A DNA stretch of 64,000 bases from Pseudoalteromonas luteoviolacea (GCF_018100925.1 NZ_JAGJEH010000012.1:1-64000), one strand, 5' to 3'. Shown: positions 24,770 to 34,988, counted from the first letter of the stretch. Numbers and translations: made by a program. The notes: a model not told the origin generated them from the sequence alone.

Positions 24770-25618
24770 ATGGAATTTAATGGAATGTGGGTGAGACGTT
24801 CGAACTTTTTAATAGTAGGTCTACTTTGTAGTTCACTCGTAGCTTGTTCATCTGTTCATACGCCAGCGCCTGTGGTCAACCTGAGTAAAGGTAAGACCAC
24901 ATCGTCAAAAAAAATTCACATTAAAAATAACCGCTACAAGGTGAAAAAAGGTGATACATTATTTTCCATTGCATTTAGTGCAAATAAAGATATAAGAACA
25001 GTTGCCAAAATCAACAAAATTAAGCCTCCCTACACCATTTATCCCGGTCAAACTATTTTACTAACCTATCCTAAAAAATCTAACAAAACGGCTAAAAAAA
25101 CGCCGCTTAAAACCAAAAAATACACAACTAATAAACCTTTAAATAACAAACCCTCAAAAAAAGAGCTTGATCCCCCTAAGCAACGAGAGTATGTTCAAAG
25201 TCAAGCCAGTAAAAAAACCAATGACACCAGTACTTTGTTGAATAAAAAGGTACGGTGGAATTGGCCCGCAGTAGGTAAAGTGACAAGACGCTTTTCTATT
25301 AAAGAAAATGGCTACAAGGGAATACAGATCACAAACAAAACAGGGACATCGATAAAAGCTGCGGCAAGTGGCATTGTTGTTTATGCAGGGAGTGCATTAC
25401 GAGGCTATGGCAATTTAATTATCTTAAAACACACAGATGATTATCTTAGTGCCTATGCCCACAATTCCAAATTGCTAGTAAGAGAGCAGCAGCAGGTTAA
25501 AGTGGGGCAGAAGATTGCCGAAATGGGGAGTTCGGATGCAAGCTCGGTAGCTTTGAGGTTTGAAGTAAGGTACAGAGGAAAATCCGTAGACCCAATAAGG
25601 TATCTGCCTAAAAAATAG
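24770..25618 (+). CDS. nlpD: NlpD-type LysM/M23 lipoprotein (amidase activator)
   Basis: The 282-residue lipoprotein has a lipobox LVAC (Cys26), a LysM domain (YKVKKGDTLFSIAF, about residues 57-100), a Lys/Thr-rich linker and a C-terminal LytM (M23) domain. The LytM active site is degenerate: the first His and Asp are lost (GYKGIQI) and the last HxH-type histidine is Arg in LRFEVR. It therefore acts not as a peptidase but, as known for NlpD, as activator of a septal amidase. An alternative start is ATG 24785. Its position before rpoS suggests that an rpoS promoter lies within it. Confidence 0.9.
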   Translation: MEFNGMWVRRSNFLIVGLLCSSLVACSSVHTPAPVVNLSKGKTTSSKKIHIKNNRYKVKKGDTLFSIAFSANKDIRTVAKINKIKPPYTIYPGQTILLTYPKKSNKTAKKTPLKTKKYTTNKPLNNKPSKKELDPPKQREYVQSQASKKTNDTSTLLNKKVRWNWPAVGKVTRRFSIKENGYKGIQITNKTGTSIKAAASGIVVYAGSALRGYGNLIILKHTDDYLSAYAHNSKLLVREQQQVKVGQKIAEMGSSDASSVALRFEVRYRGKSVDPIRYLPKK

Positions 25619-25670
25619 CGTATCGACGTATTGATGGAACACTATCACTTATTCGCTTGGGAGGATGCTT

Positions 25671-26654
25671 ATGGCTCAAACAGCAAAACAGAAAAGTAAA
25701 GTGAACCCGGAATTAGACGATAAGTTTGACGGGGATAATGAAGATGGTCCAAATGAAGAGCTTTTGGAAGATATCGATAGTGAAGAAGAGATATTTGCCA
25801 AAGATGATTCAGTTAAGAACTTAGATGCAACTCAGCTATATCTCGGAGAGATTGGTTTTTCACCGCTGCTTAGTGCTGAAGAAGAAGTATATTTTGCGAG
25901 AAAGGCTCTTAAGGGCTGTGAAGCTTCTCGTAAGAGAATGATTGAAAGTAATTTAAGGTTGGTTGTGAAGATTGCTCGCCGTTACAACAACCGTGGTCTT
26001 GCATTGCTTGATTTAATTGAAGAAGGCAATTTAGGCCTGATAAGAGCCGTAGAAAAATTTGATCCTGAAAGGGGTTTTAGATTTTCTACATACGCGACTT
26101 GGTGGATTAGACAAACCATTGAACGCGCTATCATGAACCAAACCCGCACTATTCGCCTACCAATTCATGTTGTCAAAGAATTGAATGTATATTTGAGAAC
26201 AGCAAGAGAGCTTACTCAAAAGCTTGATCATGAACCAACAGCTGAAGAGATAGCTGAGTGCCTTGACAGACCTGTTGAGGATGTCAGTAAAATGCTGCGC
26301 TTGAATGAAAAGATCACATCCGTAGACACGCCAATTGGCGGTGATAACGATAAGGCACTGTTAGATATCATTGCGGATGAAAGGGGTTATGAACCTGAAA
26401 GTGAAGTGCAGAATAAAGACATTAATCGACATATTGTTGATTGGCTTGGGGAGCTTAATCCAAAGCAGCGCGAAGTGCTTGCTCGTCGTTTTGGTTTATT
26501 GGGCTACGAACCGTCGACACTTGAAGATGTTGGCCGGGAAATTGGCTTAACTCGTGAGCGGGTCAGACAGATCCAAGTGGAGGCACTGCGTCGGTTGAAA
26601 GATATTTTGCAACATGAAGGGCTGAGTACGGATAGCCTATTTGAGCAATTGTAA
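25671..26654 (+). CDS. rpoS: RNA polymerase sigma factor RpoS
   Basis: RpoS (327 residues from ATG 25671) directs stationary-phase and general stress transcription. Region 1.2 begins DATQLYLGEIGFSPLL, region 2 has the AYATWWIRQTIERAI-type -10 recognition helix (TYATWWIRQ), and region 4.2 has the TLEDVGREIGLTRERVRQIQ helix-turn-helix. Two in-frame ATG codons lie two codons apart; the second is preferred because GGGAGG at 25659-25664 would overlap the first. A bidirectional terminator lies between it and the convergent valS. Confidence 0.96.
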   Translation: MAQTAKQKSKVNPELDDKFDGDNEDGPNEELLEDIDSEEEIFAKDDSVKNLDATQLYLGEIGFSPLLSAEEEVYFARKALKGCEASRKRMIESNLRLVVKIARRYNNRGLALLDLIEEGNLGLIRAVEKFDPERGFRFSTYATWWIRQTIERAIMNQTRTIRLPIHVVKELNVYLRTARELTQKLDHEPTAEEIAECLDRPVEDVSKMLRLNEKITSVDTPIGGDNDKALLDIIADERGYEPESEVQNKDINRHIVDWLGELNPKQREVLARRFGLLGYEPSTLEDVGREIGLTRERVRQIQVEALRRLKDILQHEGLSTDSLFEQL

Positions 26655-26782
26655 TATTAGATACCATTATTAATAATTTGATTTTAAAAATACACAACAA
26701 CGTAAAGATCACGTCTCTGTGTGCTTAATACAAGGTATTAATTGCAATTATCAAAACTTACTTTTGAAGTAGAATAATAAAA

Positions 26783-26812
26783 AACCACGCTAGATAGCGT
26801 GGTTTTTTATTG
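26783..26812. terminator. Bidirectional Rho-independent terminator rpoS/valS
   Basis: A nine-base-pair stem AACCACGCT (26783-26791) and AGCGTGGTT (26796-26804) with an AGAT loop is preceded by an A run and followed by a T run, so it can end transcription from rpoS on the plus strand and valS on the minus strand. Confidence 0.9.
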
Positions 26813-26827
26813 AGCCATAAGTAAAGA

Positions 26828-29674
26828 TTAAAGAGTTTCTATCTTTGTCTTTTGCTCTAGTAGTTTTGCTTTCGCATCACTAAACTCAGCGAGTTTTGCT
26901 TTCTCTTTTTCAAGCACTGCGGCAGGAGCATTATTAACAAACTTCTCGTTCGCTAGCTTTTTCTCTACTTGTGATAAGCCTTTCTCCGCTTTTTCAAGCT
27001 GTTTAGCAATACGAGCCAATTCAGCTTCCACGTCAATCAGGCCAGCCATTGGGATCATAATTTCTAGATCACCAATAAACGCTGTTGCTGATGCTGGTGC
27101 ATCATCTTTGCTTGCTAGTACCGTAAACGCTTCTAACTTGGCCAGTGAACTCAAGAAGGCTTGGTTTTCATCTAGGCGACGCTGATCTTGTTCGCTTACA
27201 TTTGCCAATAGTACACTCAGAGGTTTATTTGGACTGATGTCCATTTCACCACGGATATTACGGATAGCAAGGATAAACTGTTTAACCCATTCAAGGTCGG
27301 CCATAGCCTGCTCATCAACGATATCGGCATTAAACTCTGGGAATGCTTGAAGCATAATTGTATTGGCTTCAATACCAGCCAGTGGAGCAACACGTTTCCA
27401 AATCGTTTCTGTAATGTATGGCATTAATGGGTGCATTAAACGCAGTAAGCCTTCCAATACGGTGATCAAAGTGTGACGAGTGCCGCGCTGTTGTTCTTCA
27501 TTGCCTTTGAATAGTACAGGCTTCGTTAGTTCTAGATACCAGTCACAGAACTGGTTCCAAGTGAACTCATAGATAGTAGTAGATGCCAAATCAAAACGGT
27601 AGTTGTCCAGGTGTTCAGTAAATGTTTGAACAGTATTTTGGAATTGGCCGAGGATCCAACGATCTGCTAGTGAGTATTGCTTTGGTGCATCATTAAAACC
27701 GCAATCTTGCTCTTCGGTATTCATCAGGACATAGCGGCTTGCATTCCATAGTTTATTACAGAAGTTACGGTAGCCTTCTAATCGGTTCATATCCCAGTTG
27801 ATATCTCGACCAGTAGACGCCATCGCAGCAAGCGTAAAGCGCAGCGCATCTGTACCATGTGCTTCTATACCATCAGCAAAGGTTTTACGTGTATTTTTCT
27901 CAATCTTTTTCGCTAATTGAGGTTGCATCATGTTACCTGTACGTTTGGTAACTAAGCTTTCTAGATCAATACCGTCAATCATATCAAGAGGGTCAAGTAC
28001 GTTACCTTTTGACTTTGACATTTTATCGCCGTTCTCATCACGGATAAGACCGGTAACGTACACTGTTTTGAATGGCACTTGTGGCGTACCGTCGTCATTC
28101 TTCACGAAGTGCATAGTCATCATTATCATACGGGCAACCCAGAAGAAAATGATGTCAAAACCAGTTACTAGTACGTCAGATGGATGGAAGACTTTAAGGT
28201 CTTCGGTATTTTCTGGCCAGCCCTGCGTTGAGAATGTCCAAAGAGCAGAAGAGAACCAAGTATCCAATACATCGTCGTCCTGAGATAAAACAACGTCATC
28301 AGCGAGGTTGTTTTCTTTGCGCACTTCGGCTTCATCACGGCCTACGTATACATTACCCTCTGCATCATACCAAGCTGGGATCCTATGACCCCACCAAAGT
28401 TGGCGAGAGATACACCAATCTTGAATGTCACGCATCCAAGAGAAGTACATGTTTTCATACTGTTTAGGTACAAACTGAATATCACCGTCTTCAACGGCTT
28501 TAATTGCAGGCTCTGCAAGTGGCGCAACACGAACATACCACTGGTCAGTTAATAGCGGCTCAATAACGACACCTGAGCGGTCGCCATAAGGCACTGTTAA
28601 ACTGTGATCGTCAATTTTTTCTAATAGACCTGCATGCTCAAATTCTTCGATGATCAGCTTTCGTGCATCGAAACGGTCAAGGCCGTGGAAACGATCCGGA
28701 ATTGGCGCATCTAGAGAAAGCTCTTTGCCATCAAAAGTATAGCTTTCGCCCTCTGCAAGGACTGCTGCGTCTTTATTGAAGACGTTGATCATTGGAAGCT
28801 GGTGGCGCTTGCCAACTTCGTTGTCGTTAAAGTCGTGTGCTGGCGTGATCTTTACACAACCAGTGCCTTTTTCCATATCTGCATGCTCATCGGCAACAAT
28901 TGGAATGCGGCGATTAACGATAGGCAACAAAATCTCTTTGCCAATTAAGTCTTGATAGCGTTCATCTTCAGGGTTAACTGCAACACCTGTGTCGCCTAGC
29001 ATGGTTTCTGGTCGTGTGGTTGCTACGATAATGTAGTCTTTGCCATCTTTCGTTTTTATACCATCAGCTAGCGGGTAGCGAAGATTCCACATGTGACCTT
29101 GTTTGTCTTTATTTTCAACTTCAAGGTCAGAAATCGCAGTATGTAGTTTTGGATCCCAGTTAACAAGGCGCTTTCCGCGGTAAATTAGGTCTTCTTTGTA
29201 TAATCGAACAAAGACTTCTTTAACTGCTTCAGACAAGCCTTCATCCATGGTGAAACGCTCACGTTCCCAATCCACAGAAGCACCTAAACGACGCAACTGT
29301 TTAGTGATGGTGCCGCCAGACTCATTTTTCCATTTCCAGATGCGATCTATAAATTCTTCACGGCCAAGGTCATGCCTCGTTTTACCTTCTTCAGCTGCCA
29401 GTTTACGCTCAACAACCATTTGCGTTGCAATACCTGCGTGATCGGTACCCACTTGCCATAAAGTATTTTTCCCCTTCATACGCTGATAACGCGTTAAGGT
29501 GTCCATTATGGTATCTTGGAACGCATGGCCCATGTGTAGGCTACCCGTGACGTTTGGCGGCGGGATCATGATTGAGTATGCGTCGCCTTCCCCTGAAGGC
29601 TTAAAGTAGCCGTTTTCTTCCCAGTCTTGGTATAAAGACTGTTCAATATCTTGTGGGTTATAGGTTTTATCCAT
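26828..29674 (-). CDS. valS: Valyl-tRNA synthetase
   Basis: ValS (948 residues; E. coli 951) charges tRNA-Val. The class I signatures are present: PPNVTGSLHMGHA (HIGH-type) near residue 38 and DKMSKSKGN near residue 555. The editing CP1 domain contains TTRPETMLGDTGV, and the C-terminal coiled-coil arm (EAELARIAKQLEKAE region) that binds tRNA is complete. It starts at ATG 29674, 23 bases after the stop of holC, the usual pepA-holC-valS order. Confidence 0.97.
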   Translation of the reverse strand: MDKTYNPQDIEQSLYQDWEENGYFKPSGEGDAYSIMIPPPNVTGSLHMGHAFQDTIMDTLTRYQRMKGKNTLWQVGTDHAGIATQMVVERKLAAEEGKTRHDLGREEFIDRIWKWKNESGGTITKQLRRLGASVDWERERFTMDEGLSEAVKEVFVRLYKEDLIYRGKRLVNWDPKLHTAISDLEVENKDKQGHMWNLRYPLADGIKTKDGKDYIIVATTRPETMLGDTGVAVNPEDERYQDLIGKEILLPIVNRRIPIVADEHADMEKGTGCVKITPAHDFNDNEVGKRHQLPMINVFNKDAAVLAEGESYTFDGKELSLDAPIPDRFHGLDRFDARKLIIEEFEHAGLLEKIDDHSLTVPYGDRSGVVIEPLLTDQWYVRVAPLAEPAIKAVEDGDIQFVPKQYENMYFSWMRDIQDWCISRQLWWGHRIPAWYDAEGNVYVGRDEAEVRKENNLADDVVLSQDDDVLDTWFSSALWTFSTQGWPENTEDLKVFHPSDVLVTGFDIIFFWVARMIMMTMHFVKNDDGTPQVPFKTVYVTGLIRDENGDKMSKSKGNVLDPLDMIDGIDLESLVTKRTGNMMQPQLAKKIEKNTRKTFADGIEAHGTDALRFTLAAMASTGRDINWDMNRLEGYRNFCNKLWNASRYVLMNTEEQDCGFNDAPKQYSLADRWILGQFQNTVQTFTEHLDNYRFDLASTTIYEFTWNQFCDWYLELTKPVLFKGNEEQQRGTRHTLITVLEGLLRLMHPLMPYITETIWKRVAPLAGIEANTIMLQAFPEFNADIVDEQAMADLEWVKQFILAIRNIRGEMDISPNKPLSVLLANVSEQDQRRLDENQAFLSSLAKLEAFTVLASKDDAPASATAFIGDLEIMIPMAGLIDVEAELARIAKQLEKAEKGLSQVEKKLANEKFVNNAPAAVLEKEKAKLAEFSDAKAKLLEQKTKIETL

Positions 29675-29697
29675 TACACAGAACCTTTAAAAATACT

Positions 29698-30144
29698 TTA
29701 GTTATCAATTTCTTTTGTTGAAATATTTGCGCCAATGGTGCGCAGCTGTTTGAACCTTTCCCGGGCAGCCTGTTTGGCCATCGGCTCGACAGGGACAAAG
29801 TCGTATACTTGCTCAAATCGTCGGATAAAATCCGGGATATGTGTGGCAAGGTTAATGAGTATCGCACGTCGCCCTACAGGGGGCATCTGGCCAATTTCTA
29901 CAGGAGCGCCACCTTTAGGGCCTTCTCCTTGTAGGTTGTGTGGTACGAAACTATCAGCGTCGAACTGCCACAAATGTTCGTCAATTGCATGGGCGTCTTC
30001 TACCGTATCTACGTAAATGAAAACACGTTGCCCTGCACGGTACAGTTTTGCAGCACTTCGCGCTGCAAGATCAAAATGAGCCGGGATTTGCGTACTAGGC
30101 TCTTGATCATGCTTTAACACCAAAAAGTGTGCGTTGATTGACAT
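29698..30144 (-). CDS. holC: DNA polymerase III chi subunit
   Basis: HolC (148 residues) is the chi subunit of the polymerase III clamp loader; with psi it links the holoenzyme to SSB. Recognisable segments are CxxAxKLYRxGxRVFIYV-type (AAKLYRAGQRVFIY), LWQFDADSFVPHN and a C-terminal AARERFKQLR helix. The open frame continues upstream to 30237, but that extension overlaps the pepA terminator; the start at 30144 fits the usual length of 147. Confidence 0.9.
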   Translation of the reverse strand: MSINAHFLVLKHDQEPSTQIPAHFDLAARSAAKLYRAGQRVFIYVDTVEDAHAIDEHLWQFDADSFVPHNLQGEGPKGGAPVEIGQMPPVGRRAILINLATHIPDFIRRFEQVYDFVPVEPMAKQAARERFKQLRTIGANISTKEIDN

Positions 30145-30214
30145 GGCATGTGACTTATCTTCAGTACTGATTGAGATACACAGAGTAAAAATACTTGGTG
30201 TCTGATCAGCGTTC

Positions 30215-30248
30215 AAAATAAAGCCGCATTCTGACACAGAATACGGCT
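30215..30248 (-). terminator. Rho-independent terminator after pepA
   Basis: Arms 30222-30232 and 30238-30248 form a stem (AGCCG-ATTCT type, ten pairs with one mismatch) around GACAC. Read on the minus strand it is followed by TTTATTTT. It lies between pepA and holC, so holC-valS may need its own promoter or depend on read-through. Confidence 0.75.
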
Positions 30249-30325
30249 CTCATCAATCTACAGTAGACTTTGAAGTGAGTTATTTAACACCGCTTCAAAA
30301 ATCTGTACATATTTGCATAGGGTGT

Positions 30326-31837
30326 TTAATCTTGCAGGCCTTCGGTTATATTTGCACGATTAAGTAAATACTGCATGAGCATTGGTACTGGTCGTCCTGT
30401 TGCACCTTTATTGGCACCACTTCGCCAAGCCGTGCCGGCTACATCAATATGTGCCCAATTGTACTTTTTGGTGAACTTCGATAAGAAGCAAGCTGCCGTG
30501 ATAGTACCAGCTGGACGTCCACCTAAATTGGTGAAGTCTGCAAATGGGCTTTTCAGTTGCTCTTGATAATCATCCCAAAGAGGTAGTTGCCATGCTCTAT
30601 CACCGCTTTGCTCGGATGCTTTTAATAAATCATGTGCAAGCGGGTTATGATTTGATAGCAACCCTGATGCATGATGACCCAATGCGATAATGCAAGCTCC
30701 AGTCAGTGTGGCAACATCAACGACTGTATCTGGTTCGAATGCCTCAACGTATGTTAATGCGTCACATAATACCAAGCGGCCCTCAGCATCGGTATTTAGT
30801 ACTTCTACCGTTTGTCCAGACATAGTGGTGAGAATATCACCAGGTCGGTATGCTCGGCTACTAGGCATATTTTCGCAGCCAGCTAATACACCGATCACGT
30901 TAAGAGGTAGCTGCATTTCAACAACTGCGCGCATTAAACCTAACACGCCCGCTGCGCCGCCCATATCGTACTTCATCTCATCCATGCCTTCGCCTGGCTT
31001 GATTGAAATACCACCTGAGTCGAAAGTCAGACCCTTACCAACAAAGACAATTGGTGCTTGTTTATCTGAAGCGCCGTTATAGTGAATAACTGACATAACA
31101 GACTCGTTGTCACTGCCTCGTCCTACAGCTAAGTATGAATGCATACCGAGCTCTTCCATTTCTTTTTCGCCAACTAAATTGACCTTAACATTGTCAAACT
31201 CTTTGGCTAGTAACTCCGCTTGCTCACCTAAATAGCGAGGATTACAAATATTGGGCGGCATGTTGGCAACGTCTTTACACAGTTTAGCACCAGCGGCAAT
31301 TGCTAGGCCGTGTTCAATGGCGTTTTCGCCAATTGTTAACTCTCTGCGAGTAGGGACATTGAAGACGATTTTACGCAGTGGTCGTCTAGCTTCGCTCTTT
31401 TTACTTTTTAGCTGATTAAAGGTGTATAAGCAGTCTTGTGTGGTTTCAACTGCTTGTCTTACCTTCCAATATGTATCTCGACCTTTGACATGTTGCTCAG
31501 TTAAAAAGCACACAGCTTCCATCGAGCCTGTCTCATTTAAGGTATTGATGGTTTTTGAAATAATTTGTTTGTACTGTTTGTCGTCAAGCTCTCGCTCTTT
31601 ACCACAACCAACTAATAAAACGCGTTCACTCAATACATTTGGTACATGGTGTAACAACAGTACTTGCCCTGGTTTACCTTCTAGGTCACCACGGCGCAAT
31701 AAATTGGAAATATAGCCTTCGCTGATTTTATCCAGCTGCTCACCAACCGGCGATAAACGTCGTGGCTCATACACCCCAACAACAATACAAGCACTGCGTT
31801 GCTTTTCTGGACTACCACTTTTAACGCTGAATTCCAT
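30326..31837 (-). CDS. pepA: Leucyl aminopeptidase (M17)
   Basis: PepA (503 residues, the same as E. coli) is a hexameric two-metal aminopeptidase that removes N-terminal leucine and other residues; in E. coli it also binds DNA in site-specific recombination and carAB control. The M17 signature NTDAEGRLVL is present, with GKGLTFDSGGISIKPG and YDMGGAA metal-site segments. The frame reaches back to 31870, but ATG 31837 has AGGAG (31843-31847) upstream and gives the family N-terminus MEFSVKSG. It is divergent from lptF. Confidence 0.96.
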   Translation of the reverse strand: MEFSVKSGSPEKQRSACIVVGVYEPRRLSPVGEQLDKISEGYISNLLRRGDLEGKPGQVLLLHHVPNVLSERVLLVGCGKERELDDKQYKQIISKTINTLNETGSMEAVCFLTEQHVKGRDTYWKVRQAVETTQDCLYTFNQLKSKKSEARRPLRKIVFNVPTRRELTIGENAIEHGLAIAAGAKLCKDVANMPPNICNPRYLGEQAELLAKEFDNVKVNLVGEKEMEELGMHSYLAVGRGSDNESVMSVIHYNGASDKQAPIVFVGKGLTFDSGGISIKPGEGMDEMKYDMGGAAGVLGLMRAVVEMQLPLNVIGVLAGCENMPSSRAYRPGDILTTMSGQTVEVLNTDAEGRLVLCDALTYVEAFEPDTVVDVATLTGACIIALGHHASGLLSNHNPLAHDLLKASEQSGDRAWQLPLWDDYQEQLKSPFADFTNLGGRPAGTITAACFLSKFTKKYNWAHIDVAGTAWRSGANKGATGRPVPMLMQYLLNRANITEGLQD

Positions 31838-32032
31838 TGCGACTCCTAAGTCTAAGTTATGCCATTTCAAACTTTAAATGCCACATTACATCAAGTTAAC
31901 TAAGTTACTTTAGTGCTGCTGCACTAGTAGGATATTTGATTTTGATGGCATATAATAAAGTGACTAAAATAACCAGTTTACTCAAAATTTCCTACTATTC
32001 CAGTGAAATGAGACGTTTTATAGGGGCGAACA

Positions 32033-33145
32033 TTGCTAATTTTTCGATATTTGACTGCTGAAGTTTTAAAATCGCAGGTCGCCGTTTTCCTTACTCTAAT
32101 GACGATTTTTCTCTCGCAAAAATTTGTCAAAATTTTAGCCGAAGCTTCAGGCGGAGGAATACCAGGAAAACTCGTGTTGTCATTTTTAGCGCTTAATTTA
32201 CCTAAATTAGCTGTGTATATACTGCCACTCAGTGTATTTTTGGGCATTATTTTGGCGTACAGCCGTATTTATGCTGACAGTGAAATGACCGTGCTAAAAG
32301 CCTGTGGTGTTAGTGAGTGGTATGTTGTTCGTGTAACACTCATTTCCAGTTTCTTTGTCGCATTAATTGCAGGGGCGGTAAGCTTGCATATAGCGCCTTG
32401 GGCTGGAGAAAAGCAGAATCAACTCAGAGAGCAAGCTAATGCTGAGTCAGGGTTAACTCAATTGCGGGCAGGGCGATTCCAACAAACCGGCAATGAAAAA
32501 GCGGTTGTGTTTATTCATAATACCAGCGAACAAGGCTCTGTATTAAATAAGGTGTTTGTTGCGCAATTGCCAGAAAAAGAATCGAATAATGCAGCAAGGA
32601 TCGTTTATGCACAACAGGGTGAAGTTGCAGAAGGTGAGTCCGGAGAGCAGCAGCTGATTTTGAAAGATGGTAAGCGCTATGAAACCGACGGGTTTAGTCA
32701 AGCGTTGAACAAAACTGAATTCGGCAGTTATCAAGTTCAGATCCAAGAACAAGAAATTGAACGTAGAAGGCGAGAACTAGAGGATTTACCTTCAAGTAGA
32801 TTGTTGGAACTAAATACCCCCGAGGCTGCTGCACAGTTTCAATTGCGGATCGCAACACCTATTTCAATCATTTTATTAACGTTACTTGCAGTACCTTTGA
32901 GTGTGGTTAACCCAAGACAGGGGAAGTTTGCAAAGTTGGTTCCAGCAATAGGTATATATTTGGGGTATTTTATTTTACTCAATGCCGGTAAATACCTCGT
33001 GGCAGAAGGTAAAATACCGCCCTCTATTGGATTGTGGTGGATCCACTTATCTGTGTTATTTATTGGGGCTTATCTGATAGTGAAAGGGAGACCTTTTGGC
33101 GTGTGGCTGAGATCTATCCTTAAAAGTAAGGAGGCAGCGGCATGA
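32033..33145 (+). CDS. lptF: LPS export permease LptF
   Basis: LptF (370 residues) is one of two inner-membrane subunits of the LptB2FG transporter that pulls lipopolysaccharide out of the membrane. It has three N-terminal helices, a periplasmic beta-jellyroll domain (about residues 125-260) and three C-terminal helices with the conserved PLSVVNPRQGKFAK motif. The start is TTG 32033 and aligns with the E. coli N-terminus (MIIIRYL against MLIFRYL); AGGGG lies upstream. It overlaps lptG by four bases. Confidence 0.94.
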   Translation: MLIFRYLTAEVLKSQVAVFLTLMTIFLSQKFVKILAEASGGGIPGKLVLSFLALNLPKLAVYILPLSVFLGIILAYSRIYADSEMTVLKACGVSEWYVVRVTLISSFFVALIAGAVSLHIAPWAGEKQNQLREQANAESGLTQLRAGRFQQTGNEKAVVFIHNTSEQGSVLNKVFVAQLPEKESNNAARIVYAQQGEVAEGESGEQQLILKDGKRYETDGFSQALNKTEFGSYQVQIQEQEIERRRRELEDLPSSRLLELNTPEAAAQFQLRIATPISIILLTLLAVPLSVVNPRQGKFAKLVPAIGIYLGYFILLNAGKYLVAEGKIPPSIGLWWIHLSVLFIGAYLIVKGRPFGVWLRSILKSKEAAA

Positions 33146-34209
33146 TGAAAATGCTTGATTGGTATTTGGGCCGTAGTATTTTACAAACTACCAGCTTTGC
33201 TTTGTTGGTGTTTGTGGGTATCAATACCTTAATCAAATTTATTGAACAGCTGCGCTCTGTGGGACGAGGTACTTATGAAGTATCGGATGCATTGCTGTTC
33301 ACGTTATACAGCGTGCCAAGCGATATAGTGGTGTTTTTTCCGATGGCAGCCTTGATCGGCGGGTTAACGGGGTTGGGGGCTTTGGCCTCCAGTAGTGAGC
33401 TAGTGGTTATGCAAGCCGCAGGCATGTCGAGATTGCAAATCATAGGCTCAGTAATGAAAACCGCTATTATTTTGGCGATATGCATGATGGCACTTGGCGA
33501 GTGGGGGGCTCCTGAGGCTGAGCGCACAGCCAAACAGCTACGAAATCAAGCGATATACGGCGGGGATGTCTACGATGCACAAAAAGGGTTGTGGGCCAAA
33601 GATGGCAATAACTTTATCAATATTGCCAATGTTGAGAAGTCAGGCGAACTGACAGACATCAATATATATCATTTTGAGGATGATCTAACCTTAGGCCAAA
33701 TTACAAGAGCGCAATCAGCGATGACTACCGAGCAAGGTTGGGAGCTCAAAGCTGTAGAAGAAATTCATATCACTGAGCAGCAAGTGAGCACCTATTATGC
33801 ACAATCAAAGGTTTATGACTCGCAGCTCACCATAGACCGATTAGGGGTATCTTCGTTTGAACCTGAGTCTTTATCATTCAGTGGGCTTGTATCTTATCTA
33901 AATTATCTGGAACAAAACGAGCAAGATACCAGTAACTATGAGCTGGCTTTATGGCGCAAAGTGATGCAGCCGGTGACGATAGCTGTCATGTTGTTAGTGG
34001 CGCTGTCATTTATTTTTGGTCCTCTACGTTCGGTAAGTATGGGCGCGAGGATTATTATGGGTGTTGTCACGGGCTTAACTTTCCACCTTAGCAACGAAGT
34101 GTTTGGTCCCATTGTGATGGTATATCAGATCCCACCTTTAGTTGGTGCAGTAATGCCGAGTATTATTTTTACTTTGCTAGCGATGTACTTTTTACAAAGA
34201 AGACAATAA
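33142..34209 (+). CDS. lptG: LPS export permease LptG
   Basis: LptG (355 residues) is the second LPS transporter permease, with the same plan as LptF: three helices, periplasmic jellyroll (about residues 130-260), three helices. The N-terminal DWYLGRSIL and C-terminal FGPLRSVSMGARI motifs are typical. ATGATG at the start leaves a choice of two codons. A strong palindromic terminator follows directly. Confidence 0.94.
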   Translation: MMKMLDWYLGRSILQTTSFALLVFVGINTLIKFIEQLRSVGRGTYEVSDALLFTLYSVPSDIVVFFPMAALIGGLTGLGALASSSELVVMQAAGMSRLQIIGSVMKTAIILAICMMALGEWGAPEAERTAKQLRNQAIYGGDVYDAQKGLWAKDGNNFINIANVEKSGELTDINIYHFEDDLTLGQITRAQSAMTTEQGWELKAVEEIHITEQQVSTYYAQSKVYDSQLTIDRLGVSSFEPESLSFSGLVSYLNYLEQNEQDTSNYELALWRKVMQPVTIAVMLLVALSFIFGPLRSVSMGARIIMGVVTGLTFHLSNEVFGPIVMVYQIPPLVGAVMPSIIFTLLAMYFLQRRQ

Positions 34210-34234
34210 AAAAGGCGCCTTTGGCGCCTTTTTT
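34208..34234. terminator. Bidirectional terminator lptG/RDD gene
   Basis: GGCGCC (34214-34219), a TTT loop and GGCGCC (34223-34228) form a G+C-rich hairpin flanked by six A on the left and six T on the right. It serves lptG on the plus strand and the convergent RDD gene on the minus strand. Confidence 0.9.
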
Positions 34235-34242
34235 AGCGACAA

Positions 34243-34752
34243 CTAATCTAAGCTGTCGTACACTTTTTTATTCTCTTCTTTACTTAGCAATAATACTTCA
34301 CTGCCACTCAACATATCTTGTAAAGCACGTTTTTGCTTCCGATCTACTAATACGAGTAAGTTTCCTAACCCCAATAACGCAGCGAAACTGCGAGCAATGG
34401 CTTGTGGCCAAGTGAGTAATTCACCTTTTGTGCTCTGAACTTTTAACCGCCATGCTCGCATGCCAATGGTCTGCCCACTTTTAGTCCAAAAGTAAGCAAA
34501 AAAGGCAACAGAGACCAAAACCAACAACACAGTACGGCTGTAATAGAGTGCCGGTGTTGCTTGAATGAGAGCGGAGACATCTTCATGGTTTTGGAGTGTG
34601 TACCAACCCATTGAAAGCATGCCTTGTACTAAGCCCAAAAAAACAATTGTCGTGAGCATCGCAAAGGCTATGACGACTAACGCGTCGTATATTAATGATG
34701 CAACCCTTCTAATAAAACCTGCGCGAGGAAATGATGACATGTAAAAACCCAT
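34243..34752 (-). CDS. RDD family membrane protein
   Basis: The 169-residue RDD family protein has the Arg/Asp pair near the first helix (FIRRVASLIYDALVV), and three or four membrane segments (about residues 17-40, 75-95 and a weaker one near 130). Some RDD proteins are Na+/H+ antiporters; the role of this one is unknown. Starts at ATG 34752 or ATG 34740 are equally possible; neither has a clear ribosome binding site. It is convergent with lptG. Confidence 0.8.
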   Translation of the reverse strand: MGFYMSSFPRAGFIRRVASLIYDALVVIAFAMLTTIVFLGLVQGMLSMGWYTLQNHEDVSALIQATPALYYSRTVLLVLVSVAFFAYFWTKSGQTIGMRAWRLKVQSTKGELLTWPQAIARSFAALLGLGNLLVLVDRKQKRALQDMLSGSEVLLLSKEENKKVYDSLD

Positions 34753-34867
34753 ATAAAACGATATGACAATATTCTACACACAATATAGGCGCTTATTTAT
34801 CAAACCTCGATATTTTATGATTTTGGTCAAATACTCAGCACTTGAACACATTAATTAAAAAAACTGC

Positions 34868-34895
34868 TTGCGGGGCTGTCACATATTTGTATAAT
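34868..34895 (+). promoter_or_regulatory. Sigma-70 promoter of tRNA-Leu
   Basis: TTGCGG (34868-34873), a 16-base gap and a perfect TATAAT (34890-34895) stand about 94 bases before the tRNA. The next bases, GCAGGGC, form a G+C-rich discriminator, typical of promoters under stringent control. Confidence 0.7.
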
Positions 34896-34988
34896 GCAGG
34901 GCATAGAGACGAGGGCAAATAAAAAAAGCCTAAGCTCAAAGTGGTTTTTCTTTATCTTCTCGAAGTTAGAAGATTAAAGAAAAATGAT